Assembly (NCBI RefSeq): GCF_900002405.1
Contig: NZ_LK995540.1
Span: 34,400 to 98,399 of the forward strand
Source of the DNA: Actinomyces succiniciruminis
Lineage (GTDB): Bacteria; Actinomycetota; Actinomycetes; Actinomycetales; Actinomycetaceae
Reading direction: 5' to 3'
Length of the DNA stretch: 64,000 nt
Below, in pieces: positions 1-7,884 of the stretch. Under the pieces are notes generated by a model, which searched no databases, was not told the DNA's origin, and worked only from the letters and a program-made list of their open reading frames with translations. Position 1 is the first letter of the stretch, and the number at the start of each line of letters is the position of its first letter. A program made the translations under genes and the position numbers.

Positions 1-242
1 CACCAACAGAATGCGCAGGGAAAACAGACATCAGGGTGCCTTTCGGTGGGGCGGGTGCGGACGGCGGCAGTAAATCACAAATCAGAATCGGTCGCGCTAC
101 ACCCAGGGGCAAGCACGGAGACGAGAGCGATCCTCGGCGACCTCTCGGCGGGATCGATCAGACCGCTCAGACCGGCACTAATGACGTGCCGAAACCAATG
201 AAACGGTTCGCGGCTCGCCGATGCCTGCCGGCACCCGGCGCC

Positions 243-1004
243 TTACCGCCGGTCGCCGTCGACCTGGCGCAGCACGCCGTCGCCGCGCCGCGGCACCAGG
301 CGGACCTCCTGGGCACGCGCGGCCGCCTCGCTCCAACGCCAGCCACTGAAGGCCACCGCCTCCGCCAGGGATCGCGACCATGCCACCGGCTCCTCGCCGC
401 GCTCCCGCCCCACCGCCATGTAGTGGCGCAGCAGGCCCGCGCTGGCCAGGGCGTCGTCGAGCGCCGTGTGATGGCGCCCGATCTCCACACCCGCGGTCTC
501 ACAGCAGGTGACCAGCCGCCGCGACGGCGTGGCCATGAAGTGCCGTGCCATCTCCATGGTGCACACGCGCGGCACCCGCGCACCGCGCTCCAACCGGTCC
601 AAACCGCCCAGCGCCTGAGTGAGGAAGCCGACGTCGAAGCGCGCGTTGTGGGCGACCACCGCCCGTCCCGCCAGGTCGCGCACCAGCAGGTCGGCGACGT
701 CGGCCAGGGCGGGCGCCCCAATCAGGTCCTCGGCCACAAGACCGTGAATGTACGTCGGGCCCACATCGACACCGGCGCCCGGGTTCACCAGCGTTGACCA
801 AGTGCGCTCCACGGCGCCGTCGGGGCCCGCCAGTACCAGCCCGATCTCAATGATCGAATCCGCCGCCGGGGACAGGCCCGTGGTCTCCAGGTCGACGACG
901 GCGTAGCCCACCCGCGAAACGTCCACGGTCTCCGGCGCGCCCGCGGCGGGGCGGGGCTGGAGAGTCTGGCGCAGTGGACGACGCGTGCGGTGATAGAAGG
1001 GCAT
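243..1004 (-). CDS. DEDDh-family 3'-5' exonuclease (DNA polymerase III epsilon-like)
   Basis: Predicted 253-aa DnaQ-like exonuclease that removes nucleotides from DNA or RNA 3' ends using two metal ions. The DEDDh motifs are visible: ExoI as DLETTGL, IHG before ExoII, HNARFDVGFL in ExoII, and HHTALDDA in ExoIII with the catalytic His. The reading frame is open further upstream, but I chose the ATG at 1004 because conserved sequence starts soon after it and the extra 21 residues look random. There is no polymerase fusion or BRCT domain, so it may be a stand-alone proofreading or RNase T-like enzyme rather than the replicative epsilon subunit. It is transcribed away from the nitroreductase gene. 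Confidence 0.88.
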   Translation of the reverse strand: MPFYHRTRRPLRQTLQPRPAAGAPETVDVSRVGYAVVDLETTGLSPAADSIIEIGLVLAGPDGAVERTWSTLVNPGAGVDVGPTYIHGLVAEDLIGAPALADVADLLVRDLAGRAVVAHNARFDVGFLTQALGGLDRLERGARVPRVCTMEMARHFMATPSRRLVTCCETAGVEIGRHHTALDDALASAGLLRHYMAVGRERGEEPVAWSRSLAEAVAFSGWRWSEAAARAQEVRLVPRRGDGVLRQVDGDRR

Positions 1005-1102
1005 CGCACCCCATGGTAGGCGTTCGCCGCAGGCCGGCCCCACCCTTGGTTCTCTCCCAACACTCACGGCTGGGACCCGGCCGACCGGGCTAAAGTCGAG
1101 TC

Positions 1103-1939
1103 ATGACGACCACGCCTGCCAACGAGTCCACCGGCGCCGCTGCCGCCGCACCAACCGACGCCCTGACCACCCCGGCGACGACGCCCATCACCAACGCCAC
1201 CATCGCCGCCCAGCTGGCCCACCGCACCATCCGCGCCTACACCTCCGAGCCGGTGGCCGAGGACGTCGTGGAAACCCTGCTCGACGTCGCCCGCCACGCC
1301 GCCAGCTCCTCCTTCCAGCAGCAGGTCACCGTCATCCGGGTCAAGGACCCCGCCGTGCGCGAGCAGCTCCATCTCGCCTCCGGCCAGCCCTACGTGGGCG
1401 GCGACCGCGGGGAACTGTTCGTGTTCGTCGTCGACCTGCACCGCAACGCCGTCATCCGCGAGCGCGCCGGCGCCTCCCTGGAGCCGCTCGAGCGCACCGC
1501 CCTGTTCCTCCAGGGCGTGGAGGACGCCGTCATCGCCGCCCAGAACATGGTCGTGGCCGCAGAGTCCCTGGGCCTGGGAACCGTTTACCTCGGCTCCATC
1601 ATTGGCGACGTCCGTCGCGTCATCTCCGCCCTGGGCCTGCCCGAACGCACCTACCCGCTGCTCGGCCTGCTCGTGGGGCACGCTGCCCAGGAGCCCCAGT
1701 ACAAGCCGCGCCTGCCCCGCGAGATCGTCACCGCCGTTGACGCCTACCCCGACCCCGACGCCCACGCCGACGCCCTGGCCGCCTACGACGCCGAGGTCCA
1801 GCAGTACTACGACCTGCGCGACACCAACAACCGGGTGGACTCCTTCACCACGCAGATCGCCCGGGCGCTGGGCGGCGGCCCCGCCTCACAGGCGCCCGTC
1901 CTGGACGTCCTGCACGAGCAGCGCCTCTGCCTGCACTGA
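1103..1939 (+). CDS. NADPH-dependent nitroreductase / FMN oxidoreductase
   Basis: Predicted 278-aa flavin oxidoreductase of the NfsA/Frp type, using FMN and NAD(P)H to reduce nitro compounds, quinones or flavins. The N-terminal HRTIRAYT segment is the usual phosphate/FMN-binding start, followed by an SSFQQQ stretch. A helix with AQNMVVAAESLGLGTVYLG and a LLGLLVGH strand are characteristic of the family. The first ~30 residues are Ala/Thr rich and may be disordered. TAAAGT lies 6 nt before the ATG with no Shine-Dalgarno, suggesting a leaderless transcript. The next gene starts 11 nt after the stop and may be co-transcribed. The physiological substrate cannot be told from sequence. Confidence 0.85.
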   Translation: MTTTPANESTGAAAAAPTDALTTPATTPITNATIAAQLAHRTIRAYTSEPVAEDVVETLLDVARHAASSSFQQQVTVIRVKDPAVREQLHLASGQPYVGGDRGELFVFVVDLHRNAVIRERAGASLEPLERTALFLQGVEDAVIAAQNMVVAAESLGLGTVYLGSIIGDVRRVISALGLPERTYPLLGLLVGHAAQEPQYKPRLPREIVTAVDAYPDPDAHADALAAYDAEVQQYYDLRDTNNRVDSFTTQIARALGGGPASQAPVLDVLHEQRLCLH

Positions 1940-1950
1940 GGCGAGGCGCG

Positions 1951-2970
1951 ATGCCGCCCCCCTTGGGAGCCGACCGGCCGGGTCGAGCCGGCAGCGCCGT
2001 GCCCGCCCCGGTCGGGCCGGAGGCCCTCCCCGCTGGGTTTGGCGCCGTGCCCGCCCCGGTCGGGCCAGAGGCCCTCCCCGCTGGGTTTGGCGCCGTGCCC
2101 GCCCCGGTCGGGCCAGAGGCCCTCCCCGCCGTACAGCGATTCGACTTTCCCATCGCGCTCATCGCCGGCGAGCTCCTCACGGACGCGGACGCCAACCCTC
2201 CCTCCGCCCCCGGCGGGCGACCCCGCTTCCGCACCCTCGCCCGGGTGGGCGACGGCAACGCGGTCTTTCCACTCGCCTCCCTGACCAAGCCGATCGTCGC
2301 CTGGAGCGCTCTGATCGCCGCCGACCGCCACCTGCTGGACCTCGACGCCCCCGCCGCGCCCGAGCTCCCCGGCGCCACCGTCCGCGATCTGCTCGCCCAC
2401 GCCTCCGGTATCGCCTTCGACTCCGATGCCGTGCTGGCGCCACCGCGACAACGGCGCATCTACTCCAACCGCGGCTTCGAGATCCTCGGTCGGCACCTGG
2501 AGGAGGCCACCGCCACCCCGCTCGAGGCGTGGGTGGAGGAGGCCGTCCTCGAGCCCCTCGGCATGGCGAGTGTCCGCATCCCCGGCTCGCCCGCTTACTC
2601 GGGGACGGGTAGTGCCGCCGACTTGGCCGCCTTCGCCCGCGAGCTCGCGGCCCCCACGCTCGTCTCGCCCGCACTGGCCGAAGCCGCACGCCGCCCCGTC
2701 CACCCCGGGCTGCCGGGCGTCCTGCCCGGATATGGACGCCAAAACCCCAACGACTTCGGCCTGGGGGTGGAGATTCGCGGCGCCAAACAGCCGCACTGGA
2801 CCGCCCCCACAAGCAGCCCCGAGACCTTCGGCCACTTCGGCCAGTCCGGGTCCTTCATCTGGATAGACCCGGTCGCCCGCCGCCAGGCGGTGTTCCTGGG
2901 GGAGCGGCCCTTCGGCGCCGTGCATCGGGAGAACTGGCCCGCGCTCGGCGCCCAGATTCTCGCCCTGTGA
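1951..2970 (+). CDS. Beta-lactamase-fold serine hydrolase with N-terminal repeat
   Basis: Predicted 339-aa class C beta-lactamase/penicillin-binding-protein-like hydrolase. SxxK is present as SLTK near residue 111, the YxN motif as YSN in IYSNRGFEILG, and the third motif as HFGQSGSF (HxG). These support an acyl-serine mechanism, but not a particular substrate; many such actinobacterial proteins are esterases or peptidases. No signal peptide or membrane helix is seen, so a cytoplasmic location is likely. Residues ~16-60 are three copies of a 16-residue AVPAPVGPEALPAGFG unit encoded by near-identical 48-bp DNA repeats, which is unusual ahead of this fold. GAGG precedes the chosen ATG. Confidence 0.8.
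   Translation: MPPPLGADRPGRAGSAVPAPVGPEALPAGFGAVPAPVGPEALPAGFGAVPAPVGPEALPAVQRFDFPIALIAGELLTDADANPPSAPGGRPRFRTLARVGDGNAVFPLASLTKPIVAWSALIAADRHLLDLDAPAAPELPGATVRDLLAHASGIAFDSDAVLAPPRQRRIYSNRGFEILGRHLEEATATPLEAWVEEAVLEPLGMASVRIPGSPAYSGTGSAADLAAFARELAAPTLVSPALAEAARRPVHPGLPGVLPGYGRQNPNDFGLGVEIRGAKQPHWTAPTSSPETFGHFGQSGSFIWIDPVARRQAVFLGERPFGAVHRENWPALGAQILAL
1996..2130 (+). repeat. Three tandem 48-bp direct repeats inside a coding region
   Basis: Units begin at 1996, 2044 and 2092; the third is truncated after ~39 bp. Units 1 and 2 differ by one base over 48 bp. The unit length is a multiple of three, so copy-number change would keep the hydrolase frame and only alter the N-terminal Pro/Ala/Gly linker. 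Confidence 0.95.
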
Positions 2971-3016
2971 CCCTGGCGGCCGCAGTGGGCACACTCGTCG
3001 GGCGCCGTCTTCCCGC

Positions 3017-3823
3017 TCAGTCGAGGTCGACGACGACGGGCACGTGATCGCTGGGGCCCTTGCCCTTGCGCTCGTCCCGGTCGATGGCGGCGTCCCGCAC
3101 GCGCGTCGCGAAGGCCGCCGAGCCGTACACGAAGTCGATGCGCATGCCCTCGTTGCGCGGGAACCGCAGCTGCTGGTAGTCCCAGTAGGTGTAGTTGGTG
3201 ACGCGCTCGCGGGTGACCTCCCGCAGGCCGGCCGCCTCCAGTGCCGCCAGGGCCGCCCGCTCCGGCGCGGACACGTGCGTGGTGCCCTCGAAGACGCTGA
3301 TGTCCCACACGTCCTCGTCGCGCGGCGCCACATTCCAGTCACCCACCAGCGCCAGCGACTGGCCCGGATCCGCCGCCAGCCAGCCGGCCACGGCGTCACG
3401 CAGCGCCGCCAGCCAGGCCAACTTGTACTGGTAGTGCGGGTGGGTCAGCTCCCGCCCGTTGGGCACGTACAGGCTCCACAACCGCACCGGGTCGCCGTTC
3501 CCGCCCCCGACGGTGGCGCCCAGCGCCCGCGCCTCCACCACCGGCTCGGCCCCTGCCTTCGCGGCCCAGCCCGGCTGCCCGGGGAAGGCGGTGACGACGT
3601 CCGTCAGCCCCACCCGGGAGGCGATGGCGACGCCATTCCACTGGTTCAACCCGTGCACGGCCAGTTCGTAGCCGGCCGCCTCGAAGGGTGCGCGCGGGAA
3701 CTGGTCGGGGCGGCACTTGGTCTCCTGCATGGCCAGCACGTCCACGTCCCGGCGCTGCAGGAAGTCGACGACCCGGTCGACGCGGGTGCGGGCGGAGTTC
3801 ACATTCCAGGTGGCCAGGCGCAT
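3017..3823 (-). CDS. xth: Exodeoxyribonuclease III / AP endonuclease
   Basis: Predicted 268-aa exonuclease III-family enzyme of base-excision repair: AP endonuclease and 3'-phosphatase/exonuclease. Signature segments are all present: WNVNSARTR at the N terminus, QETKC with the metal-binding Glu, LVGDWNVAPRDEDVWD with catalytic Asp/Asn, NYTYWDY, and the terminal SDHVPVVVDLD with the Asp-His pair. Length matches the bacterial family. On the minus strand TAGCCT sits 6 nt before the ATG with no ribosome-binding site, a leaderless arrangement. The gene is divergent from the dehydrogenase that starts 61 bp away. Confidence 0.95.
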   Translation of the reverse strand: MRLATWNVNSARTRVDRVVDFLQRRDVDVLAMQETKCRPDQFPRAPFEAAGYELAVHGLNQWNGVAIASRVGLTDVVTAFPGQPGWAAKAGAEPVVEARALGATVGGGNGDPVRLWSLYVPNGRELTHPHYQYKLAWLAALRDAVAGWLAADPGQSLALVGDWNVAPRDEDVWDISVFEGTTHVSAPERAALAALEAAGLREVTRERVTNYTYWDYQQLRFPRNEGMRIDFVYGSAAFATRVRDAAIDRDERKGKGPSDHVPVVVDLD

Positions 3824-3884
3824 GCGTGCAGGCTACCGCGACCACTTGCCGACGACGACGGTGCCGGGCGATTAGGCTCGCCGC

Positions 3885-4721
3885 ATGGGAACCGCACTCA
3901 TCACCGGCGCCACCAGCGGCATCGGCCTGGAGCTGGCCTGGCAGCTCGCCGAGGCCCACCACGACCTCGTCCTCGTCGCCCGCACGCGGACGCGGCTGGA
4001 CCAGGTCGCCAAGCACATCAGCCAGGTGGCGGGCGTGGGCGTGCAGGTGATCGCCGCGGACCTGTCCGTTGCCGCCGACGTCGCCCGCGTCGCCGAGCGC
4101 CTGTGTGTCGAGGCGCCCGCAGCCGGCCCCTCGGCGGGCCCGGCGCGCTCTGATGCCCCCCACACCGCCGCGCAGGTGGCCGCCCGCCCCATCGACCTGC
4201 TCGTCAACGATGCCGGCTTCGCCGTCGGCCAGCCCTTCACCAGTGGCGACATCGCCCAGGAGCGGCGCGCGCTGAACGTCATGGTCGGCGCCGTCATGGA
4301 GCTGACCCATGCGGTCCTGCCGGGGATGATCGCCCGCGGGCACGGCGCCGTCCTGAACGTCTCCTCCGTGACCGCGCTGACCGCCATGGGCACCTATGCG
4401 GCGCACAAGGCCTGGGTGCGCACCTTCACCGAGGGGCTGGCCAGCGAGCTGCGCGGCACCGGGGTGACGGCCACCGTCGTCAACCCCGGGCTGACCCGCT
4501 CGGAGTTCCACGACCGCGCCGGCATGGAGGCCGCCTGGCCGCAGATCGCCTGGTTGCGGGCCGACGACGTCGCCCGGGCCGCGCTCGCGGCGGTGCGCCG
4601 CGGCCAGGTCATCTGCACCCCATCGCTGCGCTACCTCGGCGTCAACGCCCTGCTGCGCCTGGCGCCCCGCGGGGTGGTGCGGCGCGTCGCCGGGCATGCC
4701 AGCGTGCGCACGCGGTACTGA
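3885..4721 (+). CDS. Short-chain dehydrogenase/reductase (SDR)
   Basis: Predicted 278-aa NAD(P)-dependent oxidoreductase of the classical SDR family. Visible are the nucleotide-binding TGATSGIG near residue 8, the NDAG segment, catalytic Ser in NVSSVTALTAMG, and YAAHK matching YxxxK. Around residues 65-95 there is an Ala/Pro-rich insertion before RPIDLLVNDAG that is longer than in most relatives. Substrate is not predictable. TAGGCT lies 6 nt upstream of the ATG, a leaderless-type promoter mirrored by the divergent exonuclease III gene. Confidence 0.87.
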   Translation: MGTALITGATSGIGLELAWQLAEAHHDLVLVARTRTRLDQVAKHISQVAGVGVQVIAADLSVAADVARVAERLCVEAPAAGPSAGPARSDAPHTAAQVAARPIDLLVNDAGFAVGQPFTSGDIAQERRALNVMVGAVMELTHAVLPGMIARGHGAVLNVSSVTALTAMGTYAAHKAWVRTFTEGLASELRGTGVTATVVNPGLTRSEFHDRAGMEAAWPQIAWLRADDVARAALAAVRRGQVICTPSLRYLGVNALLRLAPRGVVRRVAGHASVRTRY

Positions 4722-4857
4722 CCGCGGTACTTGCAGGGCATAGGTCCTGACTTTTCCTGACACCCTGTGATATCCTGCATAAGGTCAGGAAGCCCTGTGT
4801 AGGTCCGTGTTCCCAACGGACGGGGCGTGACATTCCCGGAGCATGAGGGGGTGCCGC
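4722..4857 (+). promoter_or_regulatory. Upstream region of the nrf operon with an inverted repeat
   Basis: This A+T-richer gap holds TTCCTGAC (4754-4761) and its exact inverse GTCAGGAA (4784-4791), separated by 22 bp. TATCCT at ~4771 lies between the arms and could be a -10 box. A second TCCTGAC occurs at ~4745 as a direct repeat, and CCCTGTG occurs twice. The layout fits a dimeric regulator controlling nrfH-nrfA in response to oxygen or nitrite; the regulator is unknown. Confidence 0.45.
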
Positions 4858-5355
4858 GTGGTACGTCTCGTTAGGGCGCTATGGCGCGGCTACACGCGCT
4901 TGTTCAGCGGCTGGACGCGAATCGCGCTGGCGGCGCTGCTCGGCGTGGTCCTGGGGGTCGGCGGCTTCACCGTGTACTACTCGGGCGTAACCGGCTACCT
5001 CGGTGACGATCCGGCCACCTGCGCCAACTGCCACGCGATGGATGAGCAGTACGAGGCCTGGCAGCGGGGCAGCCACCATGACGTGGCGACCTGCAACTCC
5101 TGCCACGCCCCGCACGACAACATCGTCTACAAGTACATCAACAAGGCGGACAACGGCTTCTGGCACTCCCTGAAGTTCACCTTCCAGAACTACCCGGAGA
5201 ACATCCAGATCCGCGAGCACAACCGCGAGATCACCGAGGCTGCCTGCCTCTACTGCCATGGCGACTTCGTCGACCAGGCCACCAACAGTTCCACCCACAA
5301 GGACGAGACGGTGTCGTGCATCCGCTGCCACGACGGCGTCGGGCACATGAGGTGA
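4858..5355 (+). CDS. nrfH: NrfH, tetraheme quinol dehydrogenase subunit of nitrite reductase
   Basis: NapC/NirT-family membrane-anchored tetraheme cytochrome that oxidises menaquinol and passes electrons to NrfA. One membrane helix (IALAALLGVVLGVGG) follows a short basic N terminus, and four CxxCH motifs follow: CANCH, CNSCH, CLYCH and CIRCH. At ~165 aa the length is typical. I chose GTG at 4858 because AGGGGG lies a good distance before it; an in-frame ATG at 4843 has a poorly spaced GGAG and would add five residues. nrfA starts 6 nt after the stop, so the complex is co-translated. Confidence 0.93.
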   Translation: MVRLVRALWRGYTRLFSGWTRIALAALLGVVLGVGGFTVYYSGVTGYLGDDPATCANCHAMDEQYEAWQRGSHHDVATCNSCHAPHDNIVYKYINKADNGFWHSLKFTFQNYPENIQIREHNREITEAACLYCHGDFVDQATNSSTHKDETVSCIRCHDGVGHMR

Positions 5356-5361
5356 CGCGAC

Positions 5362-6885
5362 ATGAGTACCGAGAGGGAAGATGCTGCTATGGAGGACCCC
5401 CAGGTGGATGCTCCGGAACCCGACGACGCCGGGGCGGCGAGTGAGGCCAAGAAGCAGTCCCGGCCCGGCCGCTCCCGCAAACTGGTGCCGGCCCTGGTGC
5501 TGGTGACCGTGGCCGTGGCCGCGGCCGCCGTGACCTGGCTGCTGACCACGATCTTCGAGCACAAGCAGGAGTCGGCGGCCTCCTTCACCGAGGTGGTGGA
5601 GCTGACCGACACCTCCTACGACCCGGCCGTATGGGGGCAGAACTTCCCCATCCAGTACGAGCAGTACCTCAAGACCATCGAGGACACCGACGGCGACTTC
5701 ATCCCCGCAACCCCCACCGCCGATGATCCGCGCGAGTACCACACGCTGTCCCGGATCGAGTCCGAGACCCGCGCGCAGCGGATGTGGCGCGGATACGCCT
5801 TCGCGGTGGACTACACCGAGCCGCGCGGACACGAGTGGGCGCTGGCGGACCAGCGCTACACCGAGCGCACCGGCGAGCGCTTCAACCAGCCCGGCACCTG
5901 CCTGAACTGCCACGCCTCCATGCCCGAGGTCTATGACGAGCTGGGCGACGGCGACCGTGAGGCCGGCTTCCACGCCATGAACGCCATGAGCTACGACGAG
6001 GCCTATGAGCACGCCTCCTCCTCGATCGCCTGCATCGACTGCCACGACCCGCAGACGATGGAGCTGACCATCACCCGGCCCGCCTTCATCGACGGCATCC
6101 GCAAGGCCAAGGCCGCGGAGGGCGTGGAGGACTACGACGTCAACCGGGACGCCACCAACCAGGAGATGCGCACCTACGTGTGCGCCCAGTGCCACGTCGA
6201 GTACTACTTCGCCGGAGACTCCAAGACGCTGACCTTCCCGTGGGACAACGGTCTGACCGTCTACGACGCCATGGACTACTACGACGAGGTCGGCTGGACC
6301 GACTTCACCCACGAGGAGTCCGGCGCCGAGCTGCTCAAGGCACAGCACCCCGACTTCGAGACCTGGTCGCAGGGCATCCACGCCGCCAACGGAGTCACCT
6401 GCGCCGACTGCCACATGGCCTACAGCCGCGTAGGCGCGAACAAGGTCTCCAACCACCAGATCATGAGCCCGATGGCCAGCGACGAGACCATCAACGCCTC
6501 CTGCCTGACCTGCCACCACTCCACCGCGGACGAGATGCGCGAGCGGGTGGACGGCATCCAGACCCGCTGGCAGGAGTCGCTGAACGTCTCCTTCACTGCC
6601 CTGGATGCGCTGATCACCGACATCGCCGCGGCCGATGCGGACGGCAGCGCGTCGGCGGAGGAACTGGCCACCGCCCGCGACTACCAGCGCAAGGCGCAGT
6701 TCGTGATCGACTACTCCTTCTCCGAGAACGGCCGCGGCTTCCACGCCCCGGCGTACTCGATCTCCATCCTCAACCAGTCGACCGACTGGGCCCGCTCCGG
6801 GCAGTTGGCGCTGCGCGGCGTCGAGGTCGAGAACGGGATCGGCCCGGCCATCCCCGAGCAGCACATGCCGGACAGCGGCAACTGA
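5362..6885 (+). CDS. nrfA: NrfA, pentaheme cytochrome c nitrite reductase (ammonia-forming)
   Basis: 507-aa catalytic subunit for six-electron reduction of nitrite to ammonium on the outer face of the membrane. An uncleaved anchor helix lies at residues ~34-54. Five haem motifs are CLNCH (C180), CIDCH (C224), CAQCH (C274), CADCH (C347) and CLTCH (C381). The motif in the position of the catalytic haem is CxxCH, not the CxxCK of E. coli NrfA. Active-site neighbours are conserved: Arg in MWRGYAFAVDYTE, Tyr in CHVEYYF, and His in AQHPDFETWSQGIH. GAGGTGA precedes the ATG. The His-type motif should not need the NrfEFG lyase, consistent with the general System II genes downstream. Confidence 0.95.
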   Translation: MSTEREDAAMEDPQVDAPEPDDAGAASEAKKQSRPGRSRKLVPALVLVTVAVAAAAVTWLLTTIFEHKQESAASFTEVVELTDTSYDPAVWGQNFPIQYEQYLKTIEDTDGDFIPATPTADDPREYHTLSRIESETRAQRMWRGYAFAVDYTEPRGHEWALADQRYTERTGERFNQPGTCLNCHASMPEVYDELGDGDREAGFHAMNAMSYDEAYEHASSSIACIDCHDPQTMELTITRPAFIDGIRKAKAAEGVEDYDVNRDATNQEMRTYVCAQCHVEYYFAGDSKTLTFPWDNGLTVYDAMDYYDEVGWTDFTHEESGAELLKAQHPDFETWSQGIHAANGVTCADCHMAYSRVGANKVSNHQIMSPMASDETINASCLTCHHSTADEMRERVDGIQTRWQESLNVSFTALDALITDIAAADADGSASAEELATARDYQRKAQFVIDYSFSENGRGFHAPAYSISILNQSTDWARSGQLALRGVEVENGIGPAIPEQHMPDSGN

Positions 6886-6902
6886 CGGGGCGCGGGAACG
6901 GT

Positions 6903-7880
6903 ATGACCCAGGCGCAGGACAGCGCGGAGCAGCAAGCAGCAGGCACCGCCGACCAGCCGGATCGGGAGGCACTGGCGGCCTTCCTGGCCACCGCCCCGGA
7001 GGAGCTGAAGGGCTGGGCGGCCGCCCAGCTGGACGCGCTTCCGCCCACCGCCGAGGCAACGGGCGAGGCGGCCGGGAAGGCGGACGCGCCCGACGGCGGC
7101 ACCGCCCCCTCCGGGCCGGACGCGCAGGGCGACTCCGACTCCGACGTCGAGGCGGCGGCCGACGTCGAGGACCTGCTGGTCGACGACGACGATGCCGCCC
7201 CGCGGCCGCGGCGGAGTGCCTCGGCGGGGCGCGAGCGCACCCCCTCGGCGATTGAGCGCCGCACCGGCGTCTCCCGCCTGAACCTGGCGCTGGTGGCGCT
7301 GCTGGCCGCCGCCGTGGTCATCATCGTGCAGCAGGCGGGCCGGGGCGACGCCGCGAGCACGGCCCTGCCCGAAGGCCACCCGTCGGTCGCCGCCACGGCC
7401 GCGGCGAGCGCCGTCGCCGCCATGGATGAGGCCGAGCCGGTGGACGCCGAACGGGAGGCGGAGCTCCAGGCGCAGGCCGAGGCTGACCCCGAGGACATCG
7501 AGTCCCGCCAGGAGCTGGGCGTCATGTACCTGAAGGCGGCCCTCTACCAGGACTCCATCACCTGGCTGCAGCAGATCCTCGACCTCGACCCGGACAACCT
7601 CGACGCCCTGCTGACCATCGGCGTGGCCGAGTACCAGTCCAACCAGTACGAGGAGGCCGAGACGCACTGGCTGCGCGCCTCCGAGATCGATCCGGAGGTG
7701 GCCGAGCCCTGGTACAACCTCGGCTTCCTGTACATGGCCCGCACCCCGCCCGACGCCGAGCGGGCCAACCAGTGCTGGGAGAAGGTGCTCCAGCTCGCCC
7801 CCGACTCGGAGATGGCCGCCAACGTCCGCGGCCACGTGACCACCATGGGATCGGCCACCGCGACGCCGAGCGCGGGGTGA
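6903..7880 (+). CDS. Membrane-anchored TPR protein of the nrf/cytochrome maturation operon
   Basis: Predicted 325-aa protein with an acidic, low-complexity cytoplasmic N-terminal ~115 residues, one membrane helix near 122-140 (LNLALVALLAAAVVIIVQQ), and an outer-face domain of at least three tetratricopeptide repeats (DIESRQELGVMYLKAALYQ, NLDALLTIGVAEYQSNQYE, AEPWYNLGFLYMA). NrfG and the C-terminal part of CcmI/CcmH are TPR proteins that hold apocytochrome c for haem ligation, so a chaperone role for NrfA/NrfH is a reasonable inference. The start at 6903 is 17 nt after nrfA; the reading frame is open upstream only as a shadow of nrfA. Confidence 0.75.
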   Translation: MTQAQDSAEQQAAGTADQPDREALAAFLATAPEELKGWAAAQLDALPPTAEATGEAAGKADAPDGGTAPSGPDAQGDSDSDVEAAADVEDLLVDDDDAAPRPRRSASAGRERTPSAIERRTGVSRLNLALVALLAAAVVIIVQQAGRGDAASTALPEGHPSVAATAAASAVAAMDEAEPVDAEREAELQAQAEADPEDIESRQELGVMYLKAALYQDSITWLQQILDLDPDNLDALLTIGVAEYQSNQYEEAETHWLRASEIDPEVAEPWYNLGFLYMARTPPDAERANQCWEKVLQLAPDSEMAANVRGHVTTMGSATATPSAG

Positions 7881-7884
7881 GCGG

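Noticed and set aside
1996-2130. CRISPR array
   Set aside because: The 48-bp units are contiguous with no spacers and lie in frame inside a gene; the family A units are likewise contiguous and no cas genes are present.
1602-2612. Plus-strand frame rich in Thr-Pro repeats overlapping the nitroreductase and hydrolase genes
   Set aside because: It is a frame shadow of two well-supported genes; the repeats reflect high third-position GC.
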